Assembly (NCBI RefSeq): GCF_040183065.1
Contig: NC_091120.1
Coordinates: forward strand, 72,070,708 to 72,134,707
DNA length: 64,000 nt
DNA from: Periplaneta americana
Lineage: Eukaryota; Arthropoda; Insecta; Blattodea; Blattidae
Reading direction: 5' to 3'
Translations under genes and position numbers: made by a program
Shown here: one piece after another, positions 33,416 through 45,774 of the stretch
Layout of the letters: each line of letters begins with the position of its first letter
Numbering within the stretch: the first letter of the stretch is position 1
The notes under the pieces: generated by a model
Told to the model about the DNA's origin: nothing
Seen by the model: only the letters and a program-made list of their open reading frames with translations
Database searches by the model: none

Positions 33416-33566
33416 CAGTCGCGAAGCTCAATACGTAGTAAATATGCAAACATTAGATAGTTGCTCACCACTAGGATCGCTAATATCGCCTCATTACAGG
33501 CAATGCAAAATAGAACCGTCACAGTCTATTGTTTCTAGCACCCTCAAAACTCAAGCTTCGTGACTG
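33416..33566. mobile_element. MITE, 151 bp, TA target
   Basis: CAGTCGCGAAGCTCAA and, inverted, CAGTCACGAAGCTTGA, with TATA at both flanks. Outside the element CAGTAATTC/GTAGTAATTC and AGTCTAGTATA/TATAGTAGACT also mirror or repeat. Confidence 0.75.
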
Positions 33567-33568
33567 TA

Positions 33569-34832
33569 TATAGTAGACTGTAGTAATTCTACGAAAACTT
33601 TATTCCGAGATGCAATATATATGTTTTTAGCATTCTTACTTACAATAAAAGTCACTTTGGTGTCGATCTGTCTGTCTGCATTACTATAAAGTTAGGCGTT
33701 TAACACAGAGAGCAAGAAGTGGCATAAGTGTCACAGACTGACTTTTGGTTACAGGAAGGGCGGATAGCAGATCATTTTGCGGTCTTAAACTTTGACGAAA
33801 ATTAAGGAAAAATTAATTTTTATTTTAATTCAGCGTACTGTTCTCCACTTTTCCTTTTAGTTCTAATCATCACATTACCTGAATGGGGCAAGATGCAAAG
33901 ATAACATCAGGTAGGAGGAGGCCCGTAAACGATTATATTTCTTGAAACCGTAAGGAAATGATCGATCTTACATTCGCGAACAGATTAGAACGTAAAAGAA
34001 GACTCTTAAATCAATTTCTTTATGTAGATAAAGTTATTTAATAAATGAAATATATGAATAGGAAATATGAGCGCTTTACATGACATCGATTTCCGAAGTG
34101 TTACTTCTACCACACAATGATGGTCCACCCTCGGCATCAATTCAGATGTCTCCACTGTGTTGGTACGCAGGGCTCGAGCGAGCGATCGATTGGAAAGAGG
34201 GCGTTCACGTCAGTCTCAGGGATGAGGTTGCAGAGATGAGGTGAGTGTGACATGCTTCTCTGTTGAATATTGAGTTAGCGAATAGTTGAATCGCTTTGGA
34301 CTTGCTAATACGCGAGTCTTCGTAATTACAAAGTGTAACTGTCGCAAGGTCACAGTGAAAAAGAATATGACGGATCACATCCATTCAAAGGCTGAAACTG
34401 TAGTTCAGTGTTACATAAAAATATCTTTTCATTTAAAGTTATGACATTTTTATTGACTTATTATTAGTGACATCGCTTTTTAACTCCAACGAAAAAATTC
34501 TTCCAATTGTTTTTATAAGTATCTCTCGTTGTCATGGATACACGTGTAGATGTACAACGATCGATATTAACCGATATAAAAACATGTGAAAGAAAATGTA
34601 TATATAGGTCTACCAAGTTGTGATAACCAACCGAAGGAATTTTATCATCGTTATTTTCTCACTTGGTACGCGCGTAACAGCACTCCTTTCTTGTTTTCCA
34701 CACATCTCAGTCTATCTGTGAAATTTAGGAAGTACGGCATTTCCATTCGACTAATTCTCTTGATCTGGAGTACAGTAAATTCTGTAATTTGCCGATAACA
34801 GAGCAAGTGAGAGAGGGAAATACGTTACCTAT
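33569..34832. other. No gene seen
   Basis: AT-rich sequence with no supported feature. Confidence 0.5.
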
Positions 34833-34833
34833 A

Positions 34834-35474
34834 CAGTAGAACTCCGATTATCCGTCCCCTATTAACCGATTGGTGTATTATCCGACTCTGTCTTTCTCTC
34901 TCCTTTTTCTCTTTTGGTACAGAAATATATGAAGTACTGTATATTATACTAGCACGTTATTTATCTAGAGAGAAATATTGCAAAACTTTACCCTTATACA
35001 GTACCGTCTACTGTTCGAGTTTTCGTACTGTATAATTTCTGTATAAAATACCTTCCACAGGTATCAAAAGAAATCGTGTTGTGCGAAGTATAAAAAGTGC
35101 AAATAATTGAGTGGTTTGGGGAACTCATCTCAGAATACGAGATTGCAATTTAATAAAAATCAAGGATAAATTGTATAAAGTATGTCAATCAACAGCGTGA
35201 GACCTCCACTATTCCTGTCTTTTCACACACAGTCATTACAAGGAGTTTCCTTGCCCCTTAAAAACCCGCCGTTAACAACTAGGCTTACGCCTAAATCAGT
35301 GAACTTCTGATCCGCTACCTAGCGTGTTCAATACAAGATCATGGAAGAAATTACAAATATGTAAGTATTATTCACTAAATTTATGAAAATGTTTTATGGT
35401 ATGGATTATCCGATTTTTTCGATTAACTGTTCAGCCCACCCCCTCCATTACCACGAATAATAGAAGTTCTACTG
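34834..35474. mobile_element. pogo/Tigger-type element, internally deleted (641 bp)
   Basis: TA-CAGTAGAACTCCGATTATCCG at the left, CAGTAGAACTTCTATTATTCG at the right when inverted, and TA on both sides. ATTAACCGATTGGT..TTATCCGACT follows the left end and GGATTATCCGAT..TTCGATTAACTGTTCA precedes the right. This is the end pattern of insect pogo-like elements. Sister copy at 60455-61121. Confidence 0.75.
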
Positions 35475-35983
35475 TATATAATAAACATGAAAAGCAACCT
35501 AATTTTTCCAAAGTAAAGTTTTCGGTACAGATTATCAAAACCAAATGTTGGTAAACAAGACTATTCCAATGTCATATTTCGTCTCAATTCTCAATGTACT
35601 TATCTCTCTAAATCTAAAAGGAACCACTAGCTCTCCGTTGCAACCACCACCACCACCATCATCGTCGGCATCATCATTGTCATTACCATCATCATTTTTG
35701 TCTTTATATAATCACCTTCATCGTCTACGTCTGTAAATCACTAAACTTCGTAACGGTACACACACGTCGTGTCATAAACTGCAGACATATTGTCAGTTCT
35801 CGCTTTTTTAGAAGACAATTCCTTTACAAATCCAAATACGAATACATTGCAGTCGTATATCAGAGTTGTCACGTCTGTACGTTCGTTTTCACTCATCACA
35901 CTGGGTTCACTGGAAGATATGCTTGAAGAAAAATTGTATAAACAGCATTATATTAATTCGGTGTAATGTAAAATAGGAATATA

Positions 35984-36219
35984 CAGTGCGATCGAGAAGT
36001 CTCTTCGCAGTGCTTGTGTTGTCGAAAATCTACTAGGCAGAGAATTCAAGTGTATTTGGTAGAGAATTCAAGTGGCAGCACTGGCCGCTAAGCATATGGT
36101 GGACTCGGGATGTAAGGTTGTCAAACCGGAATCAATGGAGTAGTACCAACTTTCTACAGGATTGTATTCTAGAGTTATTAGAACTAATAGAGCTGCGGAG
36201 GGACTTTTCGATCTCACTA
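35984..36219. mobile_element. mariner-type MITE, 236 bp (copy 2)
   Basis: Same length and body as 17281-17516 (GCAGCACTGGCCGCTAAGCA, TGTCAAACCGGAAT, AGAGCTGCGGAGGGACTTTT). The right end is mutated (CACTA for CACTG). TA on both sides. Confidence 0.8.
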
Positions 36220-36221
36220 TA

Positions 36222-37497
36222 TAAACTTATTAGAGGAGGTAAGACCTGTCCTGTGGTCTTATCACACGCAGTGGCTATATCACCAATGGGTATGGAGGGA
36301 GAAAATAAGGGAGAGTCTGAATTTAATTTCAGTGTCGGTAGATTCATCTAACATTAACCAAACCCAAACGGACTCAGTTTCTGATATCCCATCATTTTCC
36401 CACTCGCGAAGCTCACATTCCAAGTCTTACCTCTCGATCTGTATTACTTCTGTTTCAAGTTAGTAAAACCTTTCACTTACCACTCACTCAAAACGTGCGT
36501 TTTTACAAAGTGTACATTTGGAAAGTGTCAAAATGACAGCGTTCGCCAGAGAACAGGTTTTTTCAAATAAATGCCTTGGTTTTTGATCGCGACTGAGGAC
36601 GAAACAGTGTGTGCATTTCTTCTGGATCGAAAGTGGGAAGGTTTCGTGTTGCGTAGTATGGACAGATAACACAAACTGAAAGGACGCCTAGAGCAGAGAA
36701 TTAGTATACAGCTGATTTTCATTCAGTGCAATTTAGTATAATTACAACAGCGAATCACCATTTATGATATATTAATGTAACTTATATATTAAAAAAAGTG
36801 TTGTGCTATTTTTCGGCATAGACAATTCCAGCACCTATCATAAGGAATGCCATTTTCGGTAGTTATTAGAAGGAAATGTAATGTATAGCCCTAAAAGTCG
36901 CTTCCAAGTCGTCCACTACCTTACTTCCACGAACATTTCATCCAAGATCATTTTTCGTCCAGTATTACACTTCATCCATTACCTTACGTCGATAACGATA
37001 TTATAATTACACATAGATGTGAGAGGTCCTATCAAGAAGAAATACATTCTGAATCAAGGGCAAATTGAAAGAATAGCCGACAAGTACCAAAAATTCAAAA
37101 GTAACAACACTGATCAGTATTTACGCGCTGAAAGCTTAAATTATACACGGAAGGTAATGACGAAAGTGAAGATATCGATTCAGAGTGAAGACCATAATAC
37201 CTAATCTGTAAAAAATGACATGGTATATTCTTTTATCAAAACTCCAAGACAATAAAGGGAGGATTGCAATGAACCAAAATCATTTACGGATAAACTCAGG
37301 TTAGGAAGAAACAATACGGTGGATGAAACTGATTATGGACGCAACAATACGTGGAACAAAATCATAAGGTGGACCAACTTGCTTATGGACGAAATGTATT
37401 CGACGTACTGTTTGCGGATAGTTTAAGTCGCGAGATTTTACTGACCAAAGGCGACAGCCTTAATCACAACTAAACGGACTTTTACTTATCAATGATA
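36222..37497. other. No gene seen
   Basis: No supported feature. Repeated text such as ATGGACGAAA / GGACGCAAC near 37330-37390 is too loose to call. Confidence 0.5.
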
Positions 37498-37505
37498 CAG
37501 TATGC

Positions 37506-37658
37506 CAGGGATGTCAAAGCGCCTACACTGTGTGCTTTCAAGAACCCGCACATTTCCTTAAGAACGATAATTATACTTTATCTTGCTAAAACGTTAACCT
37601 TGTTGGATTTGTATCGCTTGTATTATGAACGCGTAATACAGGCGCTTTGACATCCCTG
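37506..37658. mobile_element. hAT-type MITE, 153 bp, 8-bp target duplication
   Basis: Ends CAGGGATGTCAAAGCGCCTA and, inverted, CAGGGATGTCAAAGCGCCTG. Flanks CAGTATGC (37498-37505) and CCGTATGC (37659-37666) match at 7 of 8. CAGGG-TGTCAAA ends with 8-bp duplications are typical of hAT. Confidence 0.85.
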
Positions 37659-37666
37659 CCGTATGC

Positions 37667-38613
37667 GAGAACTGCTTCCAAGCGTACACCCGTTATTTGA
37701 TTAACCTTTTCCACATGTCCCTAACGAAATGAAGTCAGGTGCGTCATACCATACACTACAGCAGTGTTACAATTCTGTTTAGTTTCTTACGCGTAGACAC
37801 ACATAAAATGAATTGTTCGATGATAACAGGAAACATAGTTTTTAGACGTCAACTCCACATCATATTCAAACTCTTAACCAACAGGATCGATCTTTTTTTA
37901 TTTCCAGAAGTGTACATATAAATCGTGATGTAGGAAAATTCGAGTTGTTTCATAATCATACAGTTCACATATACTGTATAACTTATAGGTCTATAAAAAT
38001 ATCGAACAATACCGATAGCGCCATTTAATTCCATATTCTGCTTAATATATAATTAGACCTACACGAACTTTTCATTATCGATTGGAATTGATCTTGCTAC
38101 TACTTTACAGACAGTTGTTTATAGACTACATATAACGGATTTGAGGGTGTGGTTTTTGTAGCGTGTATTACGTGGGCGTATAACTGTGGAACAAGCATTA
38201 TAGAACTGGCATTCCCTTAAGTTATTTTGATCTTTTAGGCTCAGGTTTCTACGTCCTTGTTATCCAATCAATACGATGTAGCTATGTGAACCAGTTTCTG
38301 TGCACTTGTGTACTTAAATATACTAACAAATAGTGCTGAAAATGTACTGTAATAAAATAATAGCTAATGCAATGCGATCTGACTCTTTTATTTGTCAAAT
38401 GTATTTGCATAGTCTACATACAGCCTAACCGCAAAACTGTGTTCTAACATAATTTCTTATTTTTATTAAACTTGCATGTTTCGAGCTATTTTACGAAACT
38501 AAGAATGGAACCTTCCAGAATTATCAGGTCTAAGCTCCCTGCGACAAGTTGTCCACGAGTAAGTAGGCTACTACACAGGAATGGTTAAAAAAATAGGTAG
38601 GCCTACAGTCCGC
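37667..38613. other. No gene seen
   Basis: AT-rich sequence with no supported feature. Confidence 0.5.
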
Positions 38614-38999
38614 GTCACCGTTTTTGGCGTGTGAAATAAGTAATGGGAACGTTAAGTGCGAGTGTTTTACATTTTCCGCAGTCAGTCTGACAACTGTGTT
38701 TGACAAATGGCTGATGTGACGTGTATAGGAAGTGGTACCATTCTTAGCTATACTAGCAACATGCTCAAAAACTGGGCACCATGGGTCATATTCATAGACA
38801 TTCTTAGCGCGGGCTTCCGGTGGATGATCAGCGAAATAACATTTTCCGTATTCATAAACCAGTGTTAGCGATATGATATGAATCCTGTACAAGTAATCAA
38901 TCGATAGCCGGGGTTAGTTTAGCACGCTCGTAGCGCGGGCTAGCGAAATTTCTATGAATAGCACCCTATAAATCTAGGACACACGTCAAAAACGTTGGC
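38614..38999. mobile_element. MITE (copy 2 of the 21.3-kb family) interrupted by another MITE
   Basis: Ends GTCACCGTTTTTGGCG and, inverted, GCCAACGTTTTTGACG. Body blocks GGGAACGTTAAGTGCGAGTG, CAGTCAGTC and GTGGTACCATTCTTAGC match 21296-21671. The right part is cut off by 38783-38966. Confidence 0.75.
38783..38966. mobile_element. MITE (copy 2 of the 2.0-kb family), nested
   Basis: Inverted-orientation copy of 2014-2272 with ends GGGTCATATTCATAGACATT and, inverted, GGGTGCTATTCATAGAAATT. It lacks the pentanucleotide expansion but retains about 30 bp (ATCAATCGATAGCCGGGG) missing from copy 1. Flanks CAT/TAT are one mismatch from a 3-bp duplication. Confidence 0.75.
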
Positions 39000-39910
39000 G
39001 CCAGCTTGTATCAGTATGATATTAAAGGCACACAAAACATTATACATATAAGTTGGAATTAATATTTCAGTTGCTTCTCGCTAGGTTGTTACAATGTACG
39101 TGGTTAACACGGCTGTCAGTAATCCTTAATCTTCACTCATTATCTAGGTCTATGGATCTGATATAAACTCTTTGTCTTCAGTCAGAATTTCTACTGAAAG
39201 AGAGGGCTTTGTGAGGCAAATGTTTAGCTATTATATTACATATAGTTAATATTGCATACTAATCAAACTTGGTGTACTAGGCAATTCCTTTTAAAATACC
39301 TAAACAACATTTAGACTGCAAAGCAAATGTTTGGTCTAATGCGAAAAATATACATAGAAGCAAATTGAATGGTTTTCGAAATAAGTTCCTATACTAGTAA
39401 GAACAGTACAATGGTGACAGTCTTCGTGTTTTGTGTTTCCTCAGTCAGTAAATGTTTAGAACAGTTCATGACATGTTCACAATCGAATAATAATGGACAA
39501 ACCCATTAACTACAGACGCCGAATTTTAGTATTGTACGACTAAGCGTTCAAAGAAGGGGTCGCGACAGGAACAGTGTGACTGTGGCGCATGTGCAGACCT
39601 CTCATGCAGGGTGTCAGCGTGATCTTTACCTGGATTCATTTTCGCGTGCACATTCCAGATCAAATCAAGAAGTTCCCTTTATGCTCCGGTTACTAATCTT
39701 GCATATACGAAAGTTAGGTTTGGTTAGTTTAGGTTTTTATTTCAATGTCCGCGCATTCCGCGCATGCGCAGTTATCATCCCACAGCCAAGATTATCCTGT
39801 CGCGAGTCGCATGTGCGTTCACCCTTAAGTCATTGTAGATTGTCGCAGAGCGCATGTAACAACAAATCTGCCAACCTACGAGAGAAGAAATGTGGGATAT
39901 TGGAATTTAG

Positions 39911-39912
<2 letters not shown>
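39000..39912. other. No gene seen
   Basis: Mixed sequence. The 39560-39890 stretch is relatively GC-rich, but its open frame ends in a microsatellite and resembles no family I recognise. Confidence 0.45.

Positions 39913-39974
<62 letters not shown>
39913..39974 (+). repeat. (AAT)n microsatellite
   Basis: About 20 units. It abuts the 3' end of the minus-strand retrotransposon fragment, so it may derive from that element's tail. Confidence 0.95.
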
Positions 39975-39975
<1 letters not shown>

Positions 39976-39984
39976 TATAGGCTA

Positions 39985-40330
39985 TACCTAGTGTTCTGCC
40001 CAAGGCCAGTCTTTCACTGCAAACCCAGCATTCTCCAATATTTCTTATTTTCTGCCCTCTTTTTTTCTCCGTATGACCCATATACGAGTATCTTAATGTT
40101 TTCTATCATAATGATATCTTCTTCTACTCCGAACTCTTCTCCCGTTCACAACCTTCCAGTACATCCTTCAGTAGGCACTTTGTTCTCACTGAGTGACCCA
40201 ACCAATTCCTTTTTCTCTTCCTGATCAATTTCAACACCATTCTTTCTTCACCCACATTTTCCAACACAGCTTCATTTCTTATTCTGTCTGTCCAAATCAT
40301 ACGCTCCATTCTTCATCATATCCATATTTC
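39985..40330 (-). pseudogene. Non-LTR retrotransposon 3' fragment
   Basis: The minus strand encodes MIWTDRIRNEAVLENVGEER then LKLIRKRKRNWLGHS and CLLKDVLEG, the C-terminal block common in insect non-LTR elements. The non-coding 3' part reaches the ATT array at 39913-39974. Confidence 0.8.
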
Positions 40331-40352
40331 AAATGCTTATAGTCACTTCTAG

Positions 40353-40355
<3 letters not shown>

Positions 40356-40412
<57 letters not shown>
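40356..40412 (+). repeat. (AAT)n microsatellite
   Basis: About 18 units just upstream (minus sense) of the retrotransposon fragment. Further AAT arrays lie at 40817-40850 and 41407-41432. Confidence 0.95.
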
Positions 40413-40413
<1 letters not shown>

Positions 40414-40808
40414 GCAGCAATGAGACGAAAACATTACGATAAATACGAAAGTTATGCGAACACCTCTAAATCTCTGAGATTATCATGGTAATGTAACTTT
40501 CTATCCATATCGTGATTTATGTTTTATAGGGAGCAAAAACGTCCTTTAACCCAAACAGTGGAGTGAATGGCACAGAATTCTTTACAGGGCAGAATCATAG
40601 ACAGTAAAGACTGCGTGGGAATGTTCCTCACACTGCGTAACATATCTCAATATGTATGGCTATTAGTTTACTCTATTGTATGTATGTATTAATTCACACT
40701 GCAATGGGTATATACCCGGTGGCAGTGGTAACTAATTACACTCAATAATGACAATAATAAACTTATTAATTAAAAATACAATTAATAATAATACTAATAA
40801 TTAATACT

Positions 40809-40852
<44 letters not shown>

Positions 40853-41472
40853 GCGAATATCCTAAATTAAATGAAACGATCACTTAACATAACAATTGAA
40901 ATAAATGTAATTTGTATCTTAAACCTAAGATCTAACTAAAACCCACGAGTTTGATATGTTCATATCTGCAAAAGTACCTTTCAACATTACACTCATTTCG
41001 CTGTCAACTCACTCACTGCACTGGAACTGCGACACATTTCACTGATTCTATCCAGATTTCACTAACACTTCAAAAACATTTCACTGTTCAAATACTTTGC
41101 AATGCCACTATAAACTATAAAGCTTCACTGACAGGAACATGTTCTATGTTCGTAATGAGATAATAGATTCCATTAATATAAATTTGTCTTCAATAATTTG
41201 CTACTAACTGTCATCCTACCTTACATTCTTCATAATATTCATAATATTCATAATCATCCCTTTCTTCGGTGCAGAGTAGTACACAAGGAGGAAATGCTCC
41301 AACTTAGCACATTCCAAGAAGATAAACGCTATAGGGTCCAACCATGATCTCTGCAATTAGTATCCACGCCTACTGTTCTGGTATTGAACTATGACGACTA
41401 CGACGATAATAAATAATAATAATAATAATAATAAATAGTAATAAAAATTCACCCAAGATAGTTTAATTATAT
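40413..41472. other. No gene seen
   Basis: AT-rich sequence with repeated CACTGC / TTTCACTG words around 40990-41130. Probably repetitive, but no second copy is in the window. Confidence 0.45.
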
Positions 41473-41477
41473 ATCTA

Positions 41478-42198
41478 CCAGCGAATAGGGATTATAAAGA
41501 ATGGACACTCCGCGTCGGTACCTTTGATGTAGTCAGACTTATTTCAATGACCTTCAAGCCAGCTAAAGCGTGAGATTCTGTTTTCTCCCTAGAGTTGGCG
41601 CTGACATCACACCAGCTAGCAGTCGACACAGCGGAAATATAGCACATATAATTAATCCATCTACGTACATTATGTACTCAAATAAAATAAATTGGATCCA
41701 TAAAATAATAATCCCGTCATTAACTTTATAATGAGAGTTGAGACGTTGACCCCAACAATTAAAATATGTAATGATTTGATAGCACTGAAAATGGAAAAAC
41801 AAAACTCTTACGAGAAGTAAAATCATATACCTATATTATATTATATACAAATATTAAACGAATTTGATACTTAATTTTATAATATATTATATTATTTTAT
41901 AATATGATTTATTATATCTGAAATATAAAAAAAAATATTATTACAACTAGTTCGTCACTGAGAAATAAGGAAAAGCTGTTAACTTGAATTTATTTGAAGC
42001 AAAGCGTTACTGGATTATGCAATAAGGTAGGCGATGTTTGAATCCTGTGTCTCAACTATATTCTCAATTATTATCTTAGCCTATGCTCGATTACACTAAC
42101 CTCTAGCGCTTGAAAGTAGAATTAACCGCTGGCACACACAGAAACAAAATACACGCAAATTCGCTCAGTGTCCATTCTTTATAATCCCTATTCGCTGG
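41478..42198. mobile_element. Terminal-inverted-repeat element, 721 bp, 5-bp direct flanks
   Basis: CCAGCGAATAGGGATTATAA then AGAATGGACACT at the left; the right end is its exact inverted copy over 32 bp. ATCTA flanks both ends (41473-41477, 42199-42203). No coding recognised. A 5-bp duplication is known for Transib-type elements but the ends do not identify a class. Confidence 0.75.
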
Positions 42199-42203
42199 AT
42201 CTA

Positions 42204-42530
42204 CTACACCCCCTTTGTTGTTTCCTCCCATTGTTTCTTTTCGTGTACCTCTCCTTCCCACCTGCTTTCTTTCTTCATCTCTCCTATTCTCTTTTTCTTC
42301 AGTTTCCAATACTTACCATTCCTGAACGTAATCTTGCATTTCTTAATATTCCTTCCATATTCCTTTTTTTTCTTCCTCATCTTTATCATCCTCCTCTCCT
42401 TTCTTCTCATCTTTCTACTCTCCCTTCTCTTCCACTTGTTCCTCTATGGCTTCCTTTCTTATCCTCTTCCTTATCTCAGTTTTCTTTCTCGTTCTGTCTG
42501 ATGTTAAGCATTTCACTAACTCCAAGATTT
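42204..42530 (+). repeat. Pyrimidine-rich tract
   Basis: C/T-rich + strand, beginning directly at the right flank of the 721-bp element. Confidence 0.75.
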
Positions 42531-43010
42531 CTTTTACAAAAGATGCAAACTTATTTCAATATTTCATTAAGTGTAATTTGCAGTAGGCCTGCTACTGGAG
42601 GTGAATTATTTTAGTTGTCAATTTTGATCCACATTTTTAGTAAGAAATAATATAGTAGAAAGACAGCAGGGACAGGTTGAACAGTACATCCATAATTAAC
42701 AAGAATTGCATGTTGTTAATATAATTATAGAAATTACATTTTAAATTCAAAATACAGTTTATTTAAAATATTGATTTTGAGGATCAATGTACGAGTAAAG
42801 AAACATATCTTTTCTCTGAAGAATTAATAAATTACTGTCTATTTTTGGTTTAGGCCTACACAATCTTTACGCTACAGATACTAGTAAAGATGGTGCTACG
42901 GCAATAAGGAAAACCGCAGCACCCACGGAAAAACACTCTACCAAACCTAAAACCCTCAAGGTTTTGAACTATGAACCTGAATAAAATTTAATTTCTTCCA
43001 GGATATGTGA

Positions 43011-43089
<79 letters not shown>

Positions 43090-44185
43090 GTAACAACAAT
43101 CACCTTCCAATATTAGATCTTCCGACACCTTTCCATTGAGTCCTCCCAGAGCATTTTCTTCGAACAATCTTCAAAAATAAGAATACACATTAATAACTTG
43201 AAAGAAAGTTGAGAATCACTAATTTTACTTACTCGTTCAAATCATGAAATTTCCATCTCAAATTCACAAGTAAGGAAATGGTATGTATTTCAAGTAAATT
43301 TAAGTCGGTGAATTTCTTGCGAATTTACGTCACAAACTGGTATAGCAATTTAAACTCGTTACGTTTGAACCCAGCCCCATCTGGTGATGGTCTCGGAGAG
43401 GAGCAATATATTTTGCTGTCATTCCATCCTGTGCCTTATCGAGCGTCTCAATTGCAGAGGGAAGTTGAAAGTCATGGCAGGATGCAATAAAATATGATTA
43501 TCTTTTTATGCGTTTTATATGAAAGGTTGGCTTCCTGACAAAGTCCAATGTATACACATACAGAGTCTAACTAGTCTGTCTCTTATGCAAACATAGGAAA
43601 ACAGAGCCGTTTATTCTTTATGTAAGTAAGATTTAATTAAGACATCTCATTCACTACTCCTACTAGAAAAGTTGCCTAAACTACAGAAACATAAGTTATG
43701 TTAATTTTGGAGCAAAATTTTAGTTGAAGTGTGTTGTGGCAAAAAATTAATCTAATCTCAAAGTAAAGGCTATTATACAGTATTCTACTGTGCGTTCATT
43801 TGATTATGTTGCATCCCGGTTTTCCCGGCCCGTTTCTTCTAACTCCTCTGTAAAGGCTAGTGGCTGAGCTGTTAGACCAGCCTTAGCTCTTTCCTGAAAA
43901 TTTTGTTATATGGAATTGGACGTCTACGTAATATTATACAACTGTTCAAAATAAAGGCCCCAATAAATAAGTCCCCCCCCCTTTCGACGACCTTGTGACA
44001 TAACCATTCGGACGTACAGTATAGTCGTGAGCCACCTTTCAGCGAGATTTATTTTCCTGAGATGGTACCATTTTCTGGTTTTTGATACGAATAATTCGGT
44101 GATATCCATTTCAACGGTTTCATAGATTTTGAAATGTTTGCATGCAGAAAGTGGGCAATGGATGGGGGTAACCTGAAGGCCCAAG
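42531..44185. other. No gene seen; (GAT)n(AAT)n at 43011-43089
   Basis: A compound microsatellite (about 12 GAT then 14 AAT units) lies at 43011-43089. A run of C is at 43974-43982. Minus-strand 43990-44170 has faint mariner C-terminus resemblance (LAERWLTTI) that I do not call. Confidence 0.5.
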
Positions 44186-44189
44186 GTCA

Positions 44190-45226
44190 GGGCTATACAG
44201 AGTGAACTGTAAGTAATGTCATTAATTTCAGGCGGTTATACATGTTTTTTCTTCCTTTCCGAGATAAAAATTGTTTTATATGAAACATTAAATAGTGTGT
44301 TTTGGGAAAGTCGTTGATTTAACAAACGTAACATTTTAAAATTCCTCTTCAGATCGAAAAGTTACATTTGTTCGGTTCAAATTTCTGCACATTTAAGGGT
44401 TTAGGTACAGCTTAAAGTAGTAAAATTTTGGAAATATTCAACATTTTTTTCCTCCATTTTTTTTTCGTTGTTGGTAACGATTTAAAAAAGAGTTACATTT
44501 TTTTTTGTCAAAATTCAGTTCACTGTGCAGTGATGAAGCGTTCCCACATAACTCAAAAACTATCCAACATTCTGTGATGAAATTTTTATGTGTATTTATG
44601 CATGTCACATCTACAATATGATGCAACATCACTTCTCTACCTTTGATTGTCTGATAAAAAATAAATTCATTTAAAAATGATCTAATATCAGAATTTTCTT
44701 CTAACAAAAAATAAAAAAAAATATTTATTAAAGAATGCAATTGAAAGAACATGATATTATAAACATGAGTTTCAGCAATAAAATAAAAGAGAGAGAACAT
44801 GAAAAAGTTAACAAGTTTAGGAGTTATGAGAGAAAAGCTTCATCACTGCACAGTAAACTGCCACCATTTTGAATTTTGAAAAAAAATATATATATAAATA
44901 ATTTTTTTTGTTTTTTTTTTCATATAGCAGAAGGACAGTGTTTTAAACATACCAATTTTCATTATTATACAAGATAACTAATGAATGAAAAAAATGTTGG
45001 ATATTTCCAAATATTTCACTGCTGTAAGCTGAACCTAACACCTTAAAGGATAAAACTAAAATTCTTTCGATCATTTATTAACATAATGCACTACTCTCGT
45101 ACACTGGCTGAGCATATTGAGAATTAAATCAATGGATTTTCCAAAACACGCTATGAAATGTAAAACAAAGTTTATGTCGAAAAGGAAGCAAAAACGAGCA
45201 AAATTTTGTTAAACCTTTTTTGATTG

Positions 45227-45269
<43 letters not shown>

Positions 45270-45310
45270 GAAATTAATGACATACTTACGATTCACTTTG
45301 TATGCCGGGA
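44190..45310. repeat. Foldback repeat interrupted by a TTAA element
   Basis: 44190-44335 is an inverted, diverged match of about 45130-45310 (TAATGTCATTAATTTCA, GTTTTGG.AAA.TC..TTGATTTAA). The 44397-45042 element lies between the arms. A poly-A run (45227-45265) expanded inside the right arm. Confidence 0.6.
44397..45042. mobile_element. TTAA-flanked foldback element, GGGG-type ends (copy 2, 646 bp)
   Basis: TTAA at 44393-44396 and 45043-45046. The body aligns over its full length with 972-1700: TTCAGTTCACTGTGCAGTGA, CAATATGATGCAA, ACTTCTCTACCTTTGAT, CACTGCACAGTAA, CATACCAATTTTCATTATT. Confidence 0.7.
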
Positions 45311-45520
45311 GTGGTAGCAGTTTCCTGGACTTCTTCCATGATTGTTCGAGTGGTATGGAGTCTCGTATTGTCCTGCTACAAGTGTATTTTATTTCTATTA
45401 ACTAATGCCGGGTACCTCTCTTTAAAAACTTCATGAACTCATTCTAACTGTTGAGAATAGAGATCCGCATCGACTCCATGTTCATCTGAAGCAATGAAAT
45501 GCATCTTCAAAATTCCACCA
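45285..45520 (-). pseudogene. mariner transposase fragment
   Basis: The minus strand reads HFIASDEHGVDADLYSQQLE, then VHEVFKERYPALVNRNKIHL, a stop, QDNTRLHTTRTIMEEVQE. This matches the central DDE region of mariner transposases (QQL...K.RPALVNR...QDNARPHT). Stops make it inactive. Confidence 0.7.
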
Positions 45521-45774
45521 GATACATGTGTTGAGGTGTCAGAGTTGCGGTAATACACCAATCTTTTCATCAAACAATTCTCCTGACAAATCCATCATCC
45601 ATGAATTAGCGATAAGCTGACGATAGGTATCGACTCTGTGTTCCATATTAGATTCGTTTATTTCATGTCATATACAGGTGAAATTTTATTCATTGTTCTG
45701 ATTCATTATTTAAGTTACTTTATTAATATTGTATACTCATAATCATTTATATTTGCTTTATACCAATATAAATA

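Noticed and set aside
39576-39980. 134-codon + frame
   Set aside because: Nearly a fifth is microsatellite poly-Asn and the remainder shows no family or coding bias I can defend.
43924-44184. Minus frame with LAERWLTTI, like a mariner tail
   Set aside because: Resemblance too short and no SPDLAP-type block before it.
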